The translations under genes were made by a program, and so were the position numbers. The notes beneath the pieces are model-generated. The model was not told where the DNA came from and made no database searches. It worked only from the letters and a program-made list of their open reading frames with translations. This document shows positions 9,199 to 17,830 of a DNA stretch of 64,000 bases, in pieces. The first letter of the stretch is position 1; the number at the start of each line of letters is the position of its first letter. Source of the stretch: Oceanisphaera sp. IT1-181 (GTDB lineage Bacteria; Pseudomonadota; Gammaproteobacteria; Enterobacterales; Aeromonadaceae); the NCBI RefSeq assembly GCF_033807535.1, contig NZ_CP136856.1, forward strand, positions 2,723,001 to 2,787,000, written 5' to 3'.

Positions 9199-9280
9199 CG
9201 TCATACCGAGCTTGCCTCGGTATCTCACTCTTATATTTTAAGATCTCAACGAGATCCTGACGTGCGTCAGGAAGACGGCT
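9199..9280 (+). repeat. Dispersed repeat G, long copy (ATACCG half plus CTGAC hairpin half)
   Basis: The sequence contains ACCGAGCTTGCCTCGGTATC, then about 28 variable bases, then AACGAGATCCTGACGTGCGT and CAGGAAGACGGC. An inverted relative with both halves lies at 59461-59545 and a short one at 4551-4579. Both halves form small hairpins (CCGAG..CTCGG and CCTGAC..GTCAGG). Confidence 0.7.
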
Positions 9281-9338
9281 TAAGGGCAGCGCTCAGTACT
9301 GAGGTAAAAATAGCCTATCTTGTTTGCTTTCCTTGGCG

Positions 9339-9812
9339 CTATTTCTTAGCCCAATATTTGTCCTGCCAGTCGGCAATATCTTCAGACTTTAATTCCCCTT
9401 GATGGGTGGCCACCAGCTTACCTTTAGGATCTAGGATCAAGGTGGTTGGTAATACTCGCGGTGACTCAAAGGGCCAGTCGCCTTCGAGTTTGGCCGCCAC
9501 CGGCATGATCATCTGATAACGCGCGCTTAAGTCTTGTAAGGCTTGGTTTGATAAGGCATCAAAGCTCACCGCTAACACTGCCGGGCCTTTAGCCGTAATC
9601 TGCTCCTGCGCCAATTCATTGAGCAAGGGCATTTCCCGCAGGCAAGGCGCACACCATTCGGCAAAGTAATTCACTACCAGCCATTGGCCCTTATAGTCAC
9701 TTAAATCTTGTTGCTCGCCGCTAGCCAGCGTTAAACGTGGCTGTTCCTTACAGCCGGTCATTAATGCCATCAGGGTGAGTATTACTACATATCCTGCGTT
9801 ACGCTTTTTCAT
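9339..9812 (-). CDS. TlpA-like thioredoxin-fold lipoprotein
   Basis: A 157-residue protein with a lipoprotein signal (LMALMTGC) and a TlpA/ResA-type thioredoxin domain holding the redox motif WCAPC in NYFAEWCAPCLREMP and the cis-proline region RVLPTTLILD. Such proteins are membrane-anchored disulfide reductases that act in cytochrome c maturation or repair of periplasmic thiols. It converges on bepA and is a separate unit. The ATG at 9812 follows an AAGGA site. Confidence 0.86.
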   Translation of the reverse strand: MKKRNAGYVVILTLMALMTGCKEQPRLTLASGEQQDLSDYKGQWLVVNYFAEWCAPCLREMPLLNELAQEQITAKGPAVLAVSFDALSNQALQDLSARYQMIMPVAAKLEGDWPFESPRVLPTTLILDPKGKLVATHQGELKSEDIADWQDKYWAKK

Positions 9813-9996
9813 CGTCCTTGCCCTCTATGACTACTTTTATACCATGCTCGGCATTATCACAGTACAATCCCCTCATTCGCACCCAAGTTGCACCCTAACC
9901 GCCCTAAGGAATTTACAGATCGCGCCGAATTAGGATGTGTAACTTAGGGCCATATTGCACCCTTCATGGGTGCCGCTTATTGATGAGGAGTCTGTA

Positions 9997-10344
9997 ATGA
10001 GCCTATCTATTTATCATAACCCGCGCTGCTCCAAAAGCCGCGAGACATTAGCACTGCTCGAAGCACAAGGGCTAAACCCTGAGATTATCAAATATCTCGA
10101 CACGCCACCTGATGCCAATCAGATCCGCACCCTGCTCGCCCAGCTTAGCATGAGCTCGGCGCGCCAGTTAATGCGCACCAAAGAAGCCATTTACGCAGAG
10201 TTAAACTTGGCCGATGAGCAAGATGAAACGGCATTAATCGAGGCTATGGTGGCGAACCCTAAGCTGATAGAGCGCCCAATCGTGGTTAACGGCAATCAAG
10301 CCGCCTTGGGCCGCCCGCCCGAGCAAGTGTTGGATATTTTATAA
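9997..10344 (+). CDS. ArsC-family reductase (YfgD-like arsenate reductase, glutaredoxin type)
   Basis: A 115-residue protein with the ArsC signature YHNPRCSKSRETLALLE (Cys11) and ELIERPIVV-like sequence near residue 90, typical of glutathione/glutaredoxin-dependent arsenate reductases. It most resembles E. coli YfgD, which is also next to bepA. I chose the ATG at 9997 because GATGAGGAG lies just upstream; an in-frame TTG at 9955 would add 14 residues that the family lacks. No arsB or arsR is nearby, so true arsenic resistance is uncertain. It overlaps the next gene by one base. Confidence 0.88.
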   Translation: MSLSIYHNPRCSKSRETLALLEAQGLNPEIIKYLDTPPDANQIRTLLAQLSMSSARQLMRTKEAIYAELNLADEQDETALIEAMVANPKLIERPIVVNGNQAALGRPPEQVLDIL

Positions 10345-10724
10345 TGACCACTCAATTAGCTCGTACATTAGCGCTCATTGGCTACTTCGGCTTAATGTTA
10401 TGGGTGGTGCTGTGGCATGGCGTTATCTCGCCCTCGCCGCACCTTAGCCTGACCTTCATGCTGATCATTTGGCTGCCTTGGTTGCTGATCCCCATTAAAG
10501 GCATGATCCAAGGCAATCCTTATACTCACGCTTGGAGCGTGTACTTACTGCTGCCCTACTTCTTACACTCAGGCGTGCTGTTGTGGACCGATGAAGGCGA
10601 GCGTTGGTTGGCGATAGTGGAGCTGCTGCTGGCCGGCACCATGTTTATTGGCAATATGTATTACGCCAAATTACGCGGCCGCGAGTTAGGCTTAAGTATT
10701 CGCCGCAAGAAAGCCGAAAACTAA
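10344..10724 (+). CDS. DUF2069 family inner-membrane protein
   Basis: A 126-residue protein with about four hydrophobic segments and a basic C-terminus (KLRGRELGLSIRRKKAEN). It matches my recollection of DUF2069, a family of unknown function common in gammaproteobacteria next to arsC/yfgD genes. The ATG overlaps the TAA of the arsC-like gene (TAATG), implying translational coupling. A terminator follows. Confidence 0.8.
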   Translation: MTTQLARTLALIGYFGLMLWVVLWHGVISPSPHLSLTFMLIIWLPWLLIPIKGMIQGNPYTHAWSVYLLLPYFLHSGVLLWTDEGERWLAIVELLLAGTMFIGNMYYAKLRGRELGLSIRRKKAEN

Positions 10725-10730
10725 ACGTTC

Positions 10731-10823
10731 TACGCCATACGCCATACGTCCTACCTTGCAGGTCGTACGCAAAACAAAACCGAGTCTGCTGCAGGCTCGG
10801 TTTTTTAACTAACAGCGTATGGC
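10731..10823. repeat. Inverted TACGCC repeat arms enclosing a terminator (family D)
   Basis: TACGCCATACGC at 10731-10742 is the reverse complement of GCGTATGGCGTA at 10812-10823; the terminator lies between them. Similar TACGCC/GGCGTA arms appear at 29394-29466, 33250-33340 and 47968-48047. Confidence 0.55.
10776..10806. terminator. Bidirectional intrinsic terminator after the DUF2069 gene
   Basis: AAAACCGAG and CTCGGTTTT arms with a run of six T residues. It separates the DUF2069 gene from the convergent ABC permease gene. Confidence 0.85.
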
Positions 10824-10843
10824 GTAACGCTTACCGCGGCCCT

Positions 10844-11536
10844 TTAGGCTCTAGGCTGCAAATGCTTGGACCAGCGATTTTCTAAGCGGCGAAAGCCCCA
10901 CACTAGGGCAAAGGTTAAGCACATGTATAACAGCCCTGCTGCTAAGAAGGCCTCAAAGGGCGAGTAATAACGGGAGTTAACAATGCGTGCCGCGCCCGTT
11001 AGATCGCCAATGGTGATGATCCCCGCCACGGCTGAGCCGTGCAGCATAAAAATCACCTCATTACTGTAAGCCGGCAAGGCGCGGCGAAACGAGTTCGGTA
11101 ATATAATGCGGCGCAAGGTAGTGAATTTACTCATGCCATAGGCATAGGCCGCCTCCACTTGGCCTCTAGGCATGCCATTAATGGCGCCGCGAATAATCTC
11201 CGCCGTATAGGCGCTGGTGTTTAAGGTAAAGGCTAAAATGGCACAAAACCATGCCTGACTAAATAACTCCCAAGCGATGGACTCTCGTAGCCACAGCCAT
11301 TGACCGGCACCGTAATAAATAAGAAACAGCTGCACCAATAACGGTGTGCCACGGAAGAAATAAATAAAGGCCCAAGCCGGCGCCTTAAGCAGCCAATGGT
11401 GACTATTACGCAAGATGGCCAGCGGCACGGCAATCACTAAGCCAATCACCAAAGACACGGCCACTAGCCACACTGTGGTGTAAAAACCCTGCCAATAGGT
11501 GGGCCACTCGTTAGCGATAATCGTTAAATCCATCAT
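10844..11536 (-). CDS. Basic amino acid ABC transporter permease, HisM/ArtM type
   Basis: A 230-residue permease with about five transmembrane segments and the EAA-type loop EAAYAYGMSKFTTLRRIILP that contacts the ATPase. It belongs to the polar amino acid (PAAT) family; with its partner permease it forms the channel of a histidine/lysine/arginine/ornithine type importer. It starts 20 bases after the HisQ-type gene in the same operon. Two ATGs are adjacent (11536 and 11533). Confidence 0.9.
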   Translation of the reverse strand: MMDLTIIANEWPTYWQGFYTTVWLVAVSLVIGLVIAVPLAILRNSHHWLLKAPAWAFIYFFRGTPLLVQLFLIYYGAGQWLWLRESIAWELFSQAWFCAILAFTLNTSAYTAEIIRGAINGMPRGQVEAAYAYGMSKFTTLRRIILPNSFRRALPAYSNEVIFMLHGSAVAGIITIGDLTGAARIVNSRYYSPFEAFLAAGLLYMCLTFALVWGFRRLENRWSKHLQPRA

Positions 11537-11555
11537 CTACCTCGTATGAATCGCG

Positions 11556-12296
11556 CTATCGGGTGTGCAGCGCATAGCGGCGCTCGGCCCATTTCAAAAA
11601 GGAGGTCGAAATGGCGGTGAACAAGAGAAACGTGATGGCGACTGCCATATAAAAAGTAAAAGGTAACTGAGTGGCACCGGCGGCCAGCGAGGCTTTTCGA
11701 ACCATATCATCAAGACCAATAATGGACACCAAGGCCGTTGTTTTCAGCAACACCAACCAGTTATTACCCAGTCCAGGCAGCGCATGGCGCATCATTTGTG
11801 GGAATAAAATACGCCGCAGCACTTGGCCCTTGGTCATGCCGTAAGCCCGCGCCGCTTCTAGCTCGCCTTGGTCGACCGCTAAAATGGCACCGCGAAAGGT
11901 TTCCGTCATATAGGCGCCAAAAATAAAACCTATGGTGAGCACGCCGGCAATAAAAGGGCTGAGCTCAATATAATCGGGCACATACGTCGTCCATTCATGA
12001 GCGGGATTATCGCCACCCAGCCAAGCATTGAGCTTTTCATTTAAGGCGGCCAGTGAATTATTGAGTAGTACTTGGCCGCCAAAAAACAGCAGCATCATCA
12101 ACACTAAATCGGGGATACCGCGAATGACTGTGGTGTAAAGTGTGGCCAACCAGCGGGCGGGTTTAAAGGTTGAGAGTTTCGCCAGCGCCCCTAACAAACC
12201 TAAGGTCACGGCTAATAATAGGGAGAGTAAAGCCACTTGTATGGTGAGCTCGGCGCCTTGCAGCAAGGAGCTTTCGTATCCTTTTAAGTCCAGCAT
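11556..12296 (-). CDS. Basic amino acid ABC transporter permease, HisQ/ArtQ type
   Basis: A 246-residue PAAT permease with about five transmembrane segments and the coupling loop EAARAYGMTKGQVLRRILFP. It pairs with the HisM-type permease downstream. I placed the start at the ATG at 12296 (MLDLKGYESSLLQGAEL), which is preceded by CAGGAGCGG; a GTG three bases upstream is the alternative. A hairpin separates it from the binding-protein gene upstream. Confidence 0.9.
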   Translation of the reverse strand: MLDLKGYESSLLQGAELTIQVALLSLLLAVTLGLLGALAKLSTFKPARWLATLYTTVIRGIPDLVLMMLLFFGGQVLLNNSLAALNEKLNAWLGGDNPAHEWTTYVPDYIELSPFIAGVLTIGFIFGAYMTETFRGAILAVDQGELEAARAYGMTKGQVLRRILFPQMMRHALPGLGNNWLVLLKTTALVSIIGLDDMVRKASLAAGATQLPFTFYMAVAITFLLFTAISTSFLKWAERRYALHTR

Positions 12297-12364
12297 CACC
12301 CGCTCCTGTGGTATTGGTCGCCTAGCTGACTAATTCTGCAGTCCTAAACAAGCAAACCCTAGAC

Positions 12365-12395
12365 AAAAGGCCACTTAACTTAAGTGGCCTTTGTT
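12365..12395 (-). terminator. Intra-operon hairpin between the binding-protein and permease genes
   Basis: A perfect 12-bp stem (AAAGGCCACTTA with TAAGTGGCCTTT, 3-base loop) with a T-rich tail on the minus strand. Placed after the binding-protein gene, it probably allows partial termination or 3' end stabilisation, giving more binding protein than permease, a pattern known in periplasmic transport operons. Confidence 0.7.
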
Positions 12396-12401
12396 TACTC
12401 T

Positions 12402-13178
12402 TTATTCGCCGTAAACGTCGTATTCAAAGTATTTATTATTCACGGCTTCGTATTTACCATTTTCTCTGATATCCACAATGGCCTTATTGATCTTGTCTTT
12501 TAAGTCTGAGTCTTGCTTGCGTACGGCAATACCAAAGCCATCGCCAAACCATTTTTCATCGGTAATAGAAGGCCCCACAAATTCATACTGATTGCCGCCG
12601 TCTTTATTCAGCAGCCCTTCTTCAATGGCGGTGGCATCTAAGAACACATAATCGACCCGACCCGCTTTTAAGTCCAGATAGGCTTCATCGGCGGTGCCAT
12701 AACGCACTAAGCTCACTTCCTTACCGAAGTTTTCAGTGAGATATTTATCGTGCGTGGTGGCAATTTGCACGCCTACTTTTTTACCTTGTAACCCGGCTTT
12801 GCTGAGATCAAGCTCGGTACCCTTTTTGGCCACAAACTTATTGGGCACTAAGGCATAACGGTCAGTAAAATCGACGGTGCGCTGGCGCTCTTCGGTGATC
12901 GACATGGCGGCAATAATGGCGTCGTATTTACGAGCCAGCAGCGCCGGTATAATGCCGTCCCAATCTTGGGCAATCAGCTTACACTTCACCTGCATCTGTT
13001 CGCACAGCGCATTGGCCATATCCACATCGAAACCTTGCAGCTGGCCCTGCTCATCGGTCCAAGAGAATGGCGGGTAGGCCCCTTCAATACCAAAACGTAC
13101 GGTTTTCCATTCCTTGGCCTGCACAGCACCGACAGCCAACGATGCCATAATGGCACCGGCGATTAACAGTTTTTTCAT
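12402..13178 (-). CDS. Periplasmic lysine/arginine/ornithine-type binding protein (HisJ/ArgT/AotJ family)
   Basis: A 258-residue secreted protein: signal peptide ending about residue 21 (VGAVQA-KEW), then a type II periplasmic binding fold of the SBP_bac_3 family with the signature GFDVDMANALCEQM and AAMSITEERQRTVDFT. The domain matches HisJ/ArgT/AotJ proteins that capture basic amino acids. AAGGAG precedes the ATG. The lysine exporter lysO and the lysine-pathway gene asd are close by, which supports a basic amino acid substrate. Confidence 0.92.
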   Translation of the reverse strand: MKKLLIAGAIMASLAVGAVQAKEWKTVRFGIEGAYPPFSWTDEQGQLQGFDVDMANALCEQMQVKCKLIAQDWDGIIPALLARKYDAIIAAMSITEERQRTVDFTDRYALVPNKFVAKKGTELDLSKAGLQGKKVGVQIATTHDKYLTENFGKEVSLVRYGTADEAYLDLKAGRVDYVFLDATAIEEGLLNKDGGNQYEFVGPSITDEKWFGDGFGIAVRKQDSDLKDKINKAIVDIRENGKYEAVNNKYFEYDVYGE

Positions 13179-13291
13179 GGTGTTACTCCTTGTATTACGC
13201 TTAGCTCTGATAAAGATAAAACCATTCTGCTGAGCAGAGTTTAGCGGCGGTCAAGCCACTACAGTACGCGTGCAACATTTGTTAGGCGGAC

Positions 13292-14059
13292 TTAATAGAC
13301 CGACGAAATAAACTGTTTAAAGCGCTCAGATTTTGGGTTAGCAAACACCGTTTTAGGGTCGCCTTGTTCCTCCACCACGCCTTGGTGCAAAAACAGTAAT
13401 TTATTCGCCACTTCTCGGGCAAAGCTCATTTCGTGGGTCACCACCAACATGGTACGGCCTTCTTCGGCTAGGCTCTGCATCACCGCCAACACTTCGCCCA
13501 CTAATTCAGGATCCAGCGCCGAGGTGGGCTCATCAAATAACATCACTTCTGGCTCCACCGCCAAGGCCCGAGCAATAGCGGCTCTTTGTTGTTGGCCACC
13601 GGACAAATGATTGGGGTAATCATCGCGCTTATCAAACAGACCGACTTTGTGTAATAAAGCCTCAGCCTGCTCAATGGCTTGTTTTTTCGGCACTTTTAGC
13701 ACCTGGATCGGCACTTCGATGATATTTTCTAAGATGGTCATATGGGACCATAAATTAAAACCTTGAAACACCATGGCCAAACGAGAGCGAATACGCTCCA
13801 CTTGGCGCATATTTGCGGGCTGGCGCTGGCCATCTTTGCTGGTGCGCATCTCAATCAGCTCACCGTGTAAGCGCACCTCGCCGGCGTTGGGAACTTCCAG
13901 CAGATTGATACAGCGCAGCAGCGTCGACTTGCCGGATCCCGACGAGCCAATAATAGAAATCACATCTCCCTGCTGCGCAGTTAAATCAATGCCTTTTAGC
14001 ACTTCAATCGAGCCAAAGTTTTTATATAAGCCTGACACCTCAAGGGCGGGTTTATTCAT
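13292..14059 (-). CDS. Amino acid ABC transporter ATP-binding protein, HisP type
   Basis: A 255-residue ATPase with Walker A GSSGSGKST, signature LSGGQQQR and Walker B VMLFDEPTSALDPE. It energises the two permeases encoded downstream; order on the minus strand is ATPase, binding protein, HisQ type, HisM type. I start at the ATG at 14059 rather than the TTG before it; AAGGATTCTTTG gives the ribosome binding site. Confidence 0.92.
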   Translation of the reverse strand: MNKPALEVSGLYKNFGSIEVLKGIDLTAQQGDVISIIGSSGSGKSTLLRCINLLEVPNAGEVRLHGELIEMRTSKDGQRQPANMRQVERIRSRLAMVFQGFNLWSHMTILENIIEVPIQVLKVPKKQAIEQAEALLHKVGLFDKRDDYPNHLSGGQQQRAAIARALAVEPEVMLFDEPTSALDPELVGEVLAVMQSLAEEGRTMLVVTHEMSFAREVANKLLFLHQGVVEEQGDPKTVFANPKSERFKQFISSVY

Positions 14060-14426
14060 CAAAGAATCCTTGCAACAGGGCTGCTATTCCTACCTTAGCC
14101 GCTATTCAGCTCGCCAACAGCAACGCTAAAGTAACAATTAATTAACCTGCTTTAAAAACTAACACCTGTTTAGGGCAATAACAACTGAATGTCTTTGTCC
14201 ATGTTGCTATCCGTGCCTAAGCGCATAAAAACACGCAAAAACAAGCCGTTAACTAGTAAGGTGTCGCTAGCGGTTAAACGCTACGCTTAGTCTTTCGTTG
14301 CCGTTCGGGCTCACGTATGCTGCGAGCCTCGATGTAAACTATTGTTTTGCTCATTGGCTGTTTTAGGTATGAGTGTTAGCTCACGGCCTTGTTCTCCCAC
14401 TCCCCCGCTTTAGGGAATGTCATTTT
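14060..14426. other. Gene-free divergent interval between the ABC operon and lysO
   Basis: This 367-base stretch must hold the divergent promoters of the ABC importer and lysO. I looked for a lysine riboswitch and for clear ArgR boxes and found neither. No open frame of interest or strong terminator was seen. Confidence 0.5.
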
Positions 14427-15332
14427 ATGTATTCCGGCTTATTACTGGTGTTACTGCCCCTTATGCTCGGCTATTGCGTGCCTTGTCGCTCGACGACGAT
14501 TTTACGATTGTTGAATCTAGCGGTGGCACGCATGGTGTATTTGATTTTATTTTTGATGGGCATCAGCCTGGCTTTTGTTGATAATTTAGTCAGCCATTTG
14601 GGCACTATCTTCAGCGTCAGCTTGGTATTTTTGGCGAGTATCAGTGCGGCCAACTTAGCGGGACTGTGGTGCTTAGATAGGCGCCATAACCGGCTAACAG
14701 GCGAGCCCGGTGCGCCCTTGCAAAGCAAGTGGCGCTTATTGCTGGATTCGGTTTGGCTGTGTTTGGTGATTTTGGCCGGGGTGGCCATTGGCCAAGTGCT
14801 GGATGCCAGTTGGTTTGCAGTGGACACCTTAAGTGAGTGGGCACTGATGTTGTTATTGCTGCTGATTGGCGTGCAACTGAGAAACTCGGGCATGCCATTA
14901 CGGCAAATTTTACTTAATCCTTGGGGCTTGAGTATTGCCGCCGTGGTGTTAGTCAGCTCTTGGGTCGGCGGTATTGCAGGCGCCTTGATTTTAGATATGC
15001 CACTGCAGCACGGCTTGGCCTTCTCCGCAGGCTATGGCTGGTATTCACTATCAGGCATTTTAATCAGCGACCAATTAGGCCCAGTACTGGGCAGCGCGGC
15101 CTTTATTAACGACTTAGCGCGTGAGCTATTCGCCATCATGTTGATCCCCACTTTAATGCGCCGCTTCCCGTCCGTGGCCATCGGCTATGGTGCCGCCACC
15201 GCCATGGACTTCACCTTGCCGGTATTACAACGCTCTGGCGGCGTGGCCGTGGTGCCCGTAGCTATCGTTTCGGGGTTTATCTTAAGCCTGGCCGCGCCCG
15301 TATTTATGTTAGGGTTTTTATCATTAGGCTAA
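14427..15332 (+). CDS. lysO: Lysine exporter LysO family protein (YbjE)
   Basis: A 301-residue membrane protein aligning along its length with E. coli LysO (YbjE, DUF340), which exports L-lysine and the analogue thialysine. Shared stretches include VYLILFLMGISLAF, LLLIGVQLRNSGM, GYGWYSLSGIL and INDLARELFAIMLIP. The ATG at 14427 gives the same N-terminus (MYSGLL); an upstream in-frame ATG at 14373 would add 18 residues not found in the family. It is divergent from a basic amino acid importer and precedes asd. Confidence 0.93.
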   Translation: MYSGLLLVLLPLMLGYCVPCRSTTILRLLNLAVARMVYLILFLMGISLAFVDNLVSHLGTIFSVSLVFLASISAANLAGLWCLDRRHNRLTGEPGAPLQSKWRLLLDSVWLCLVILAGVAIGQVLDASWFAVDTLSEWALMLLLLLIGVQLRNSGMPLRQILLNPWGLSIAAVVLVSSWVGGIAGALILDMPLQHGLAFSAGYGWYSLSGILISDQLGPVLGSAAFINDLARELFAIMLIPTLMRRFPSVAIGYGAATAMDFTLPVLQRSGGVAVVPVAIVSGFILSLAAPVFMLGFLSLG

Positions 15333-15357
15333 AATCACCCCCTGCGTCGTACATAAG

Positions 15358-15375
15358 GCGCTTAACGCTAAGCGC
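15358..15375 (+). repeat. Short palindrome after lysO
   Basis: GCGCTTA and TAAGCGC arms around a 4-base loop. There is no T run, so terminator function is doubtful. Confidence 0.35.
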
Positions 15376-15510
15376 GTGTTTGAGCGCTCATTGAAGCTAA
15401 ATTAGCCGGTTATCGAGGGAATTTCCCTTTATTTCTTGCACCTTGGCGCTCAATCCGTATTGTGAATAGAGAATTTGATTTATTTACTTCCAAAGGAAGG
15501 ATACTTGAAT

Positions 15511-16614
15511 ATGAAAACTGTAGGTCTGGTCGGTTGGCGCGGAATGGTAGGCTCGGTATTAATGAGCCGCATGGTAGAAGAAGGCGATTTCTCCCGCATT
15601 AAACCGGTCTTTTTTACTACCTCGCAAGCGGGTCAGCCCGCGCCTGATTTTGGCACCGACGCCGGTACGCTGCAGAATGCCTACGACATAGAGGCGCTCA
15701 AGGCGTTAGACGTAGTCCTCACCTGCCAAGGCGGCGATTACACCAATGAGGTGTATCCGGCACTGAGAGCGGCGGGCTGGAACGGTTACTGGATTGATGC
15801 GGCGTCTGCACTGCGTATGGACGACGACGCCATCATAGTGCTGGATCCGGTAAACGGCAAAAACATCACAGATGCACTGGCTAAGGGCACTAAAACCTTC
15901 GTCGGCGGCAACTGTACCGTCAGCTTAATGATGATGGCGCTGGGCGGTTTGTTTGAGCAAGACTTAGTCGAATGGATAGCCGTGTCTACCTATCAAGCAG
16001 CCTCCGGTGGCGGTGCCCGTCACATGCGCGAGCTGATTAATCAGATGGGTATGTTGCGTGATGAAGTGGCCGATGAACTGGCGGATCCCGCTTCTGCTAT
16101 TTTGGAGCTAGAGCGCAAAGTCACCGACAAAACCCGCAGTGGCGACTTACCTGTCGATAACTTCGGCGTACCTTTGGCCGGTAGCTTGATCCCATGGATT
16201 GATACTCAGCTCGACAATGGCCAAAGCCGTGAAGAGTGGAAAGGCCAAGCCGAGACCAATAAGATCTTAGGTAACAGCCAGCCCATCCCTATCGATGGTC
16301 TCTGTGTGCGCATCGGTGCGCTGCGTTGCCACAGCCAGTCGTTTACCATTAAGCTGAAAAAAGATCTGCCGATTAGCGAAATCGAACAGATCTTGGCGGC
16401 TAACAACGATTGGGTAAAGGTTATCCCCAACGATCGCCAAGCTTCCATGGAGCAGCTAACCCCCGCCGCCGTAACCGGTACCTTGAATGTACCAGTGGGG
16501 CGCTTGCGCAAGTTGAACATGGGCCCAGAATATCTGTCAGCCTTCTCAGTAGGTGACCAGCTGTTATGGGGTGCCGCCGAGCCGCTGCGCCGCATGTTGC
16601 ATCTACTGCCGTAA
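15511..16614 (+). CDS. asd: Aspartate-semialdehyde dehydrogenase
   Basis: A 367-residue enzyme nearly collinear with E. coli Asd. It reduces aspartyl-4-phosphate to aspartate semialdehyde with NADPH, feeding lysine, diaminopimelate, threonine and methionine synthesis. The catalytic Cys135 lies in GGNCTVSLMM, the nucleotide-binding N-terminus is VGLVGWRGMVGS, and the SGGGARHM motif is present. I chose the ATG at 15511, preceded by AAAGGAAGG, over an in-frame start at 15475. A strong terminator follows. The upstream region shows no lysine riboswitch that I can recognise. Confidence 0.97.
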   Translation: MKTVGLVGWRGMVGSVLMSRMVEEGDFSRIKPVFFTTSQAGQPAPDFGTDAGTLQNAYDIEALKALDVVLTCQGGDYTNEVYPALRAAGWNGYWIDAASALRMDDDAIIVLDPVNGKNITDALAKGTKTFVGGNCTVSLMMMALGGLFEQDLVEWIAVSTYQAASGGGARHMRELINQMGMLRDEVADELADPASAILELERKVTDKTRSGDLPVDNFGVPLAGSLIPWIDTQLDNGQSREEWKGQAETNKILGNSQPIPIDGLCVRIGALRCHSQSFTIKLKKDLPISEIEQILAANNDWVKVIPNDRQASMEQLTPAAVTGTLNVPVGRLRKLNMGPEYLSAFSVGDQLLWGAAEPLRRMLHLLP

Positions 16615-16644
16615 GCACACACTAAGCACAGACCTTGTGCAGCT

Positions 16645-16674
16645 AAAGAGCCCGCCGAATGGCGGGCTTTTTTA
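16645..16674 (+). terminator. Intrinsic terminator after asd
   Basis: GAGCCCGCC and GGCGGGCTT arms, GAAT loop, then T6. Confidence 0.88.
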
Positions 16675-16768
16675 TATCGGCTGCATTAGCTTCTGGTGCG
16701 CTGTTCGAGGGGATAGATTCGGGGTAGATAATAATAAAACCAACCACGACCCCCACTTTACCAAAGCG

Positions 16769-17830
16769 CTACACCTGCGCCTCTTGCATAATCACCAGTT
16801 GCAGCTCGTCGGCTACTACTTGATTTCGGCCCATCGCCTTAGCTTGATAGAGCCTTTCATCCGCCAGTTTTACGACAGGTTCAAATGCGGAGATATCATT
16901 GAAGGGAGCCACTCCCGCACTAAAGGTCACGAAAATGGCCGCATCATTATGGTGAAATATAATGTTGGCGAACTCATCTTTTATTTTTCTGATCAACGAT
17001 TCCGTGGCACTTATTGAGATATCGTAAAAAACCAGCAAGAACTCTTCTCCTCCCCAGCGCGCCGTTAAGTCCCCGCCTTTAACATTATCTTTGAGCAACT
17101 TAGCGAGCCGAATCAGCACCAGATCACCAAAGTCGTGACCGTAGTTATCATTAACAGATTTAAAGCTATCTATATCCAGCATCACCATGATGGCCGATTG
17201 CTGGACACCCTTTTCCTTTAGGGCGACCATAATGCCATTGCGATTCAGCAAGCCAGTTAACGGGTCGGTATTGGCGAGGTATCTGTGGTTTTCTGAGGTT
17301 TCAGAGATCACGGCATAAGAACCGATACGAATCCACTCACTGGTCAAGATCAACACATACAGGCCAAAAGAGGAGGCGATGATCCTGATGGTTTCCGCGT
17401 GGGTGTAATTATAGACAAACGTGAAGGGCCCTAAAATAAGTACCGAGCTTATCACCAAATAAAGCCCCATATAAATGCTGCCGACTTTGGGTCCTGCTAG
17501 CAATACCATCAACATAGAGATGGAGTAGGTCCAATATACTCCAGAGCCATCAGCACCCCCACCCAACAGCAAATACCAGGTTAAAAAGAGCAAAGTAGAA
17601 GCCAGAAAAAGGCTCATTGGCTGAGTATTAATGGCTTTTCTGACGATAAAGGCCACGGTTAAGACTATACCGATAAAGAGAAACAGCACACAAAACAGTA
17701 CGAATCGCCCCTGCATAAGAGAAACAGTCCCAAAAATGCAGAGAAAAAGTGTACCAATCGCCGAGAAGGCGAGCACTAATGTCCGTTTGCGCTCATTCTC
17801 AATTTCGCTGGGGGTTTTTCCAAAGTTCAA
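16769..17830 (-). CDS. Membrane-bound diguanylate cyclase (GGDEF domain)
   Basis: A protein of about 353 residues with a hydrophobic N-terminal half (roughly six transmembrane segments) and a C-terminal GGDEF domain starting at DPLTGLLNRNGI with active-site motif GGEEF. It should make cyclic di-GMP from GTP. The product-inhibition site that reads RxxD in many family members is KGGD here, so feedback inhibition may be weak. The start is unusual: a TTG at 17830 sits 8 bases after GGAGG, whereas a GTG at 17881, which would add 17 residues, lacks a good site. Confidence 0.85.
   Translation of the reverse strand: MNFGKTPSEIENERKRTLVLAFSAIGTLFLCIFGTVSLMQGRFVLFCVLFLFIGIVLTVAFIVRKAINTQPMSLFLASTLLFLTWYLLLGGGADGSGVYWTYSISMLMVLLAGPKVGSIYMGLYLVISSVLILGPFTFVYNYTHAETIRIIASSFGLYVLILTSEWIRIGSYAVISETSENHRYLANTDPLTGLLNRNGIMVALKEKGVQQSAIMVMLDIDSFKSVNDNYGHDFGDLVLIRLAKLLKDNVKGGDLTARWGGEEFLLVFYDISISATESLIRKIKDEFANIIFHHNDAAIFVTFSAGVAPFNDISAFEPVVKLADERLYQAKAMGRNQVVADELQLVIMQEAQV

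Noticed and set aside
14060..15510. Lysine riboswitch upstream of lysO or asd
   Set aside because: I looked for the conserved AGAGG and GCCGAAG-type core elements and did not find them in either leader.
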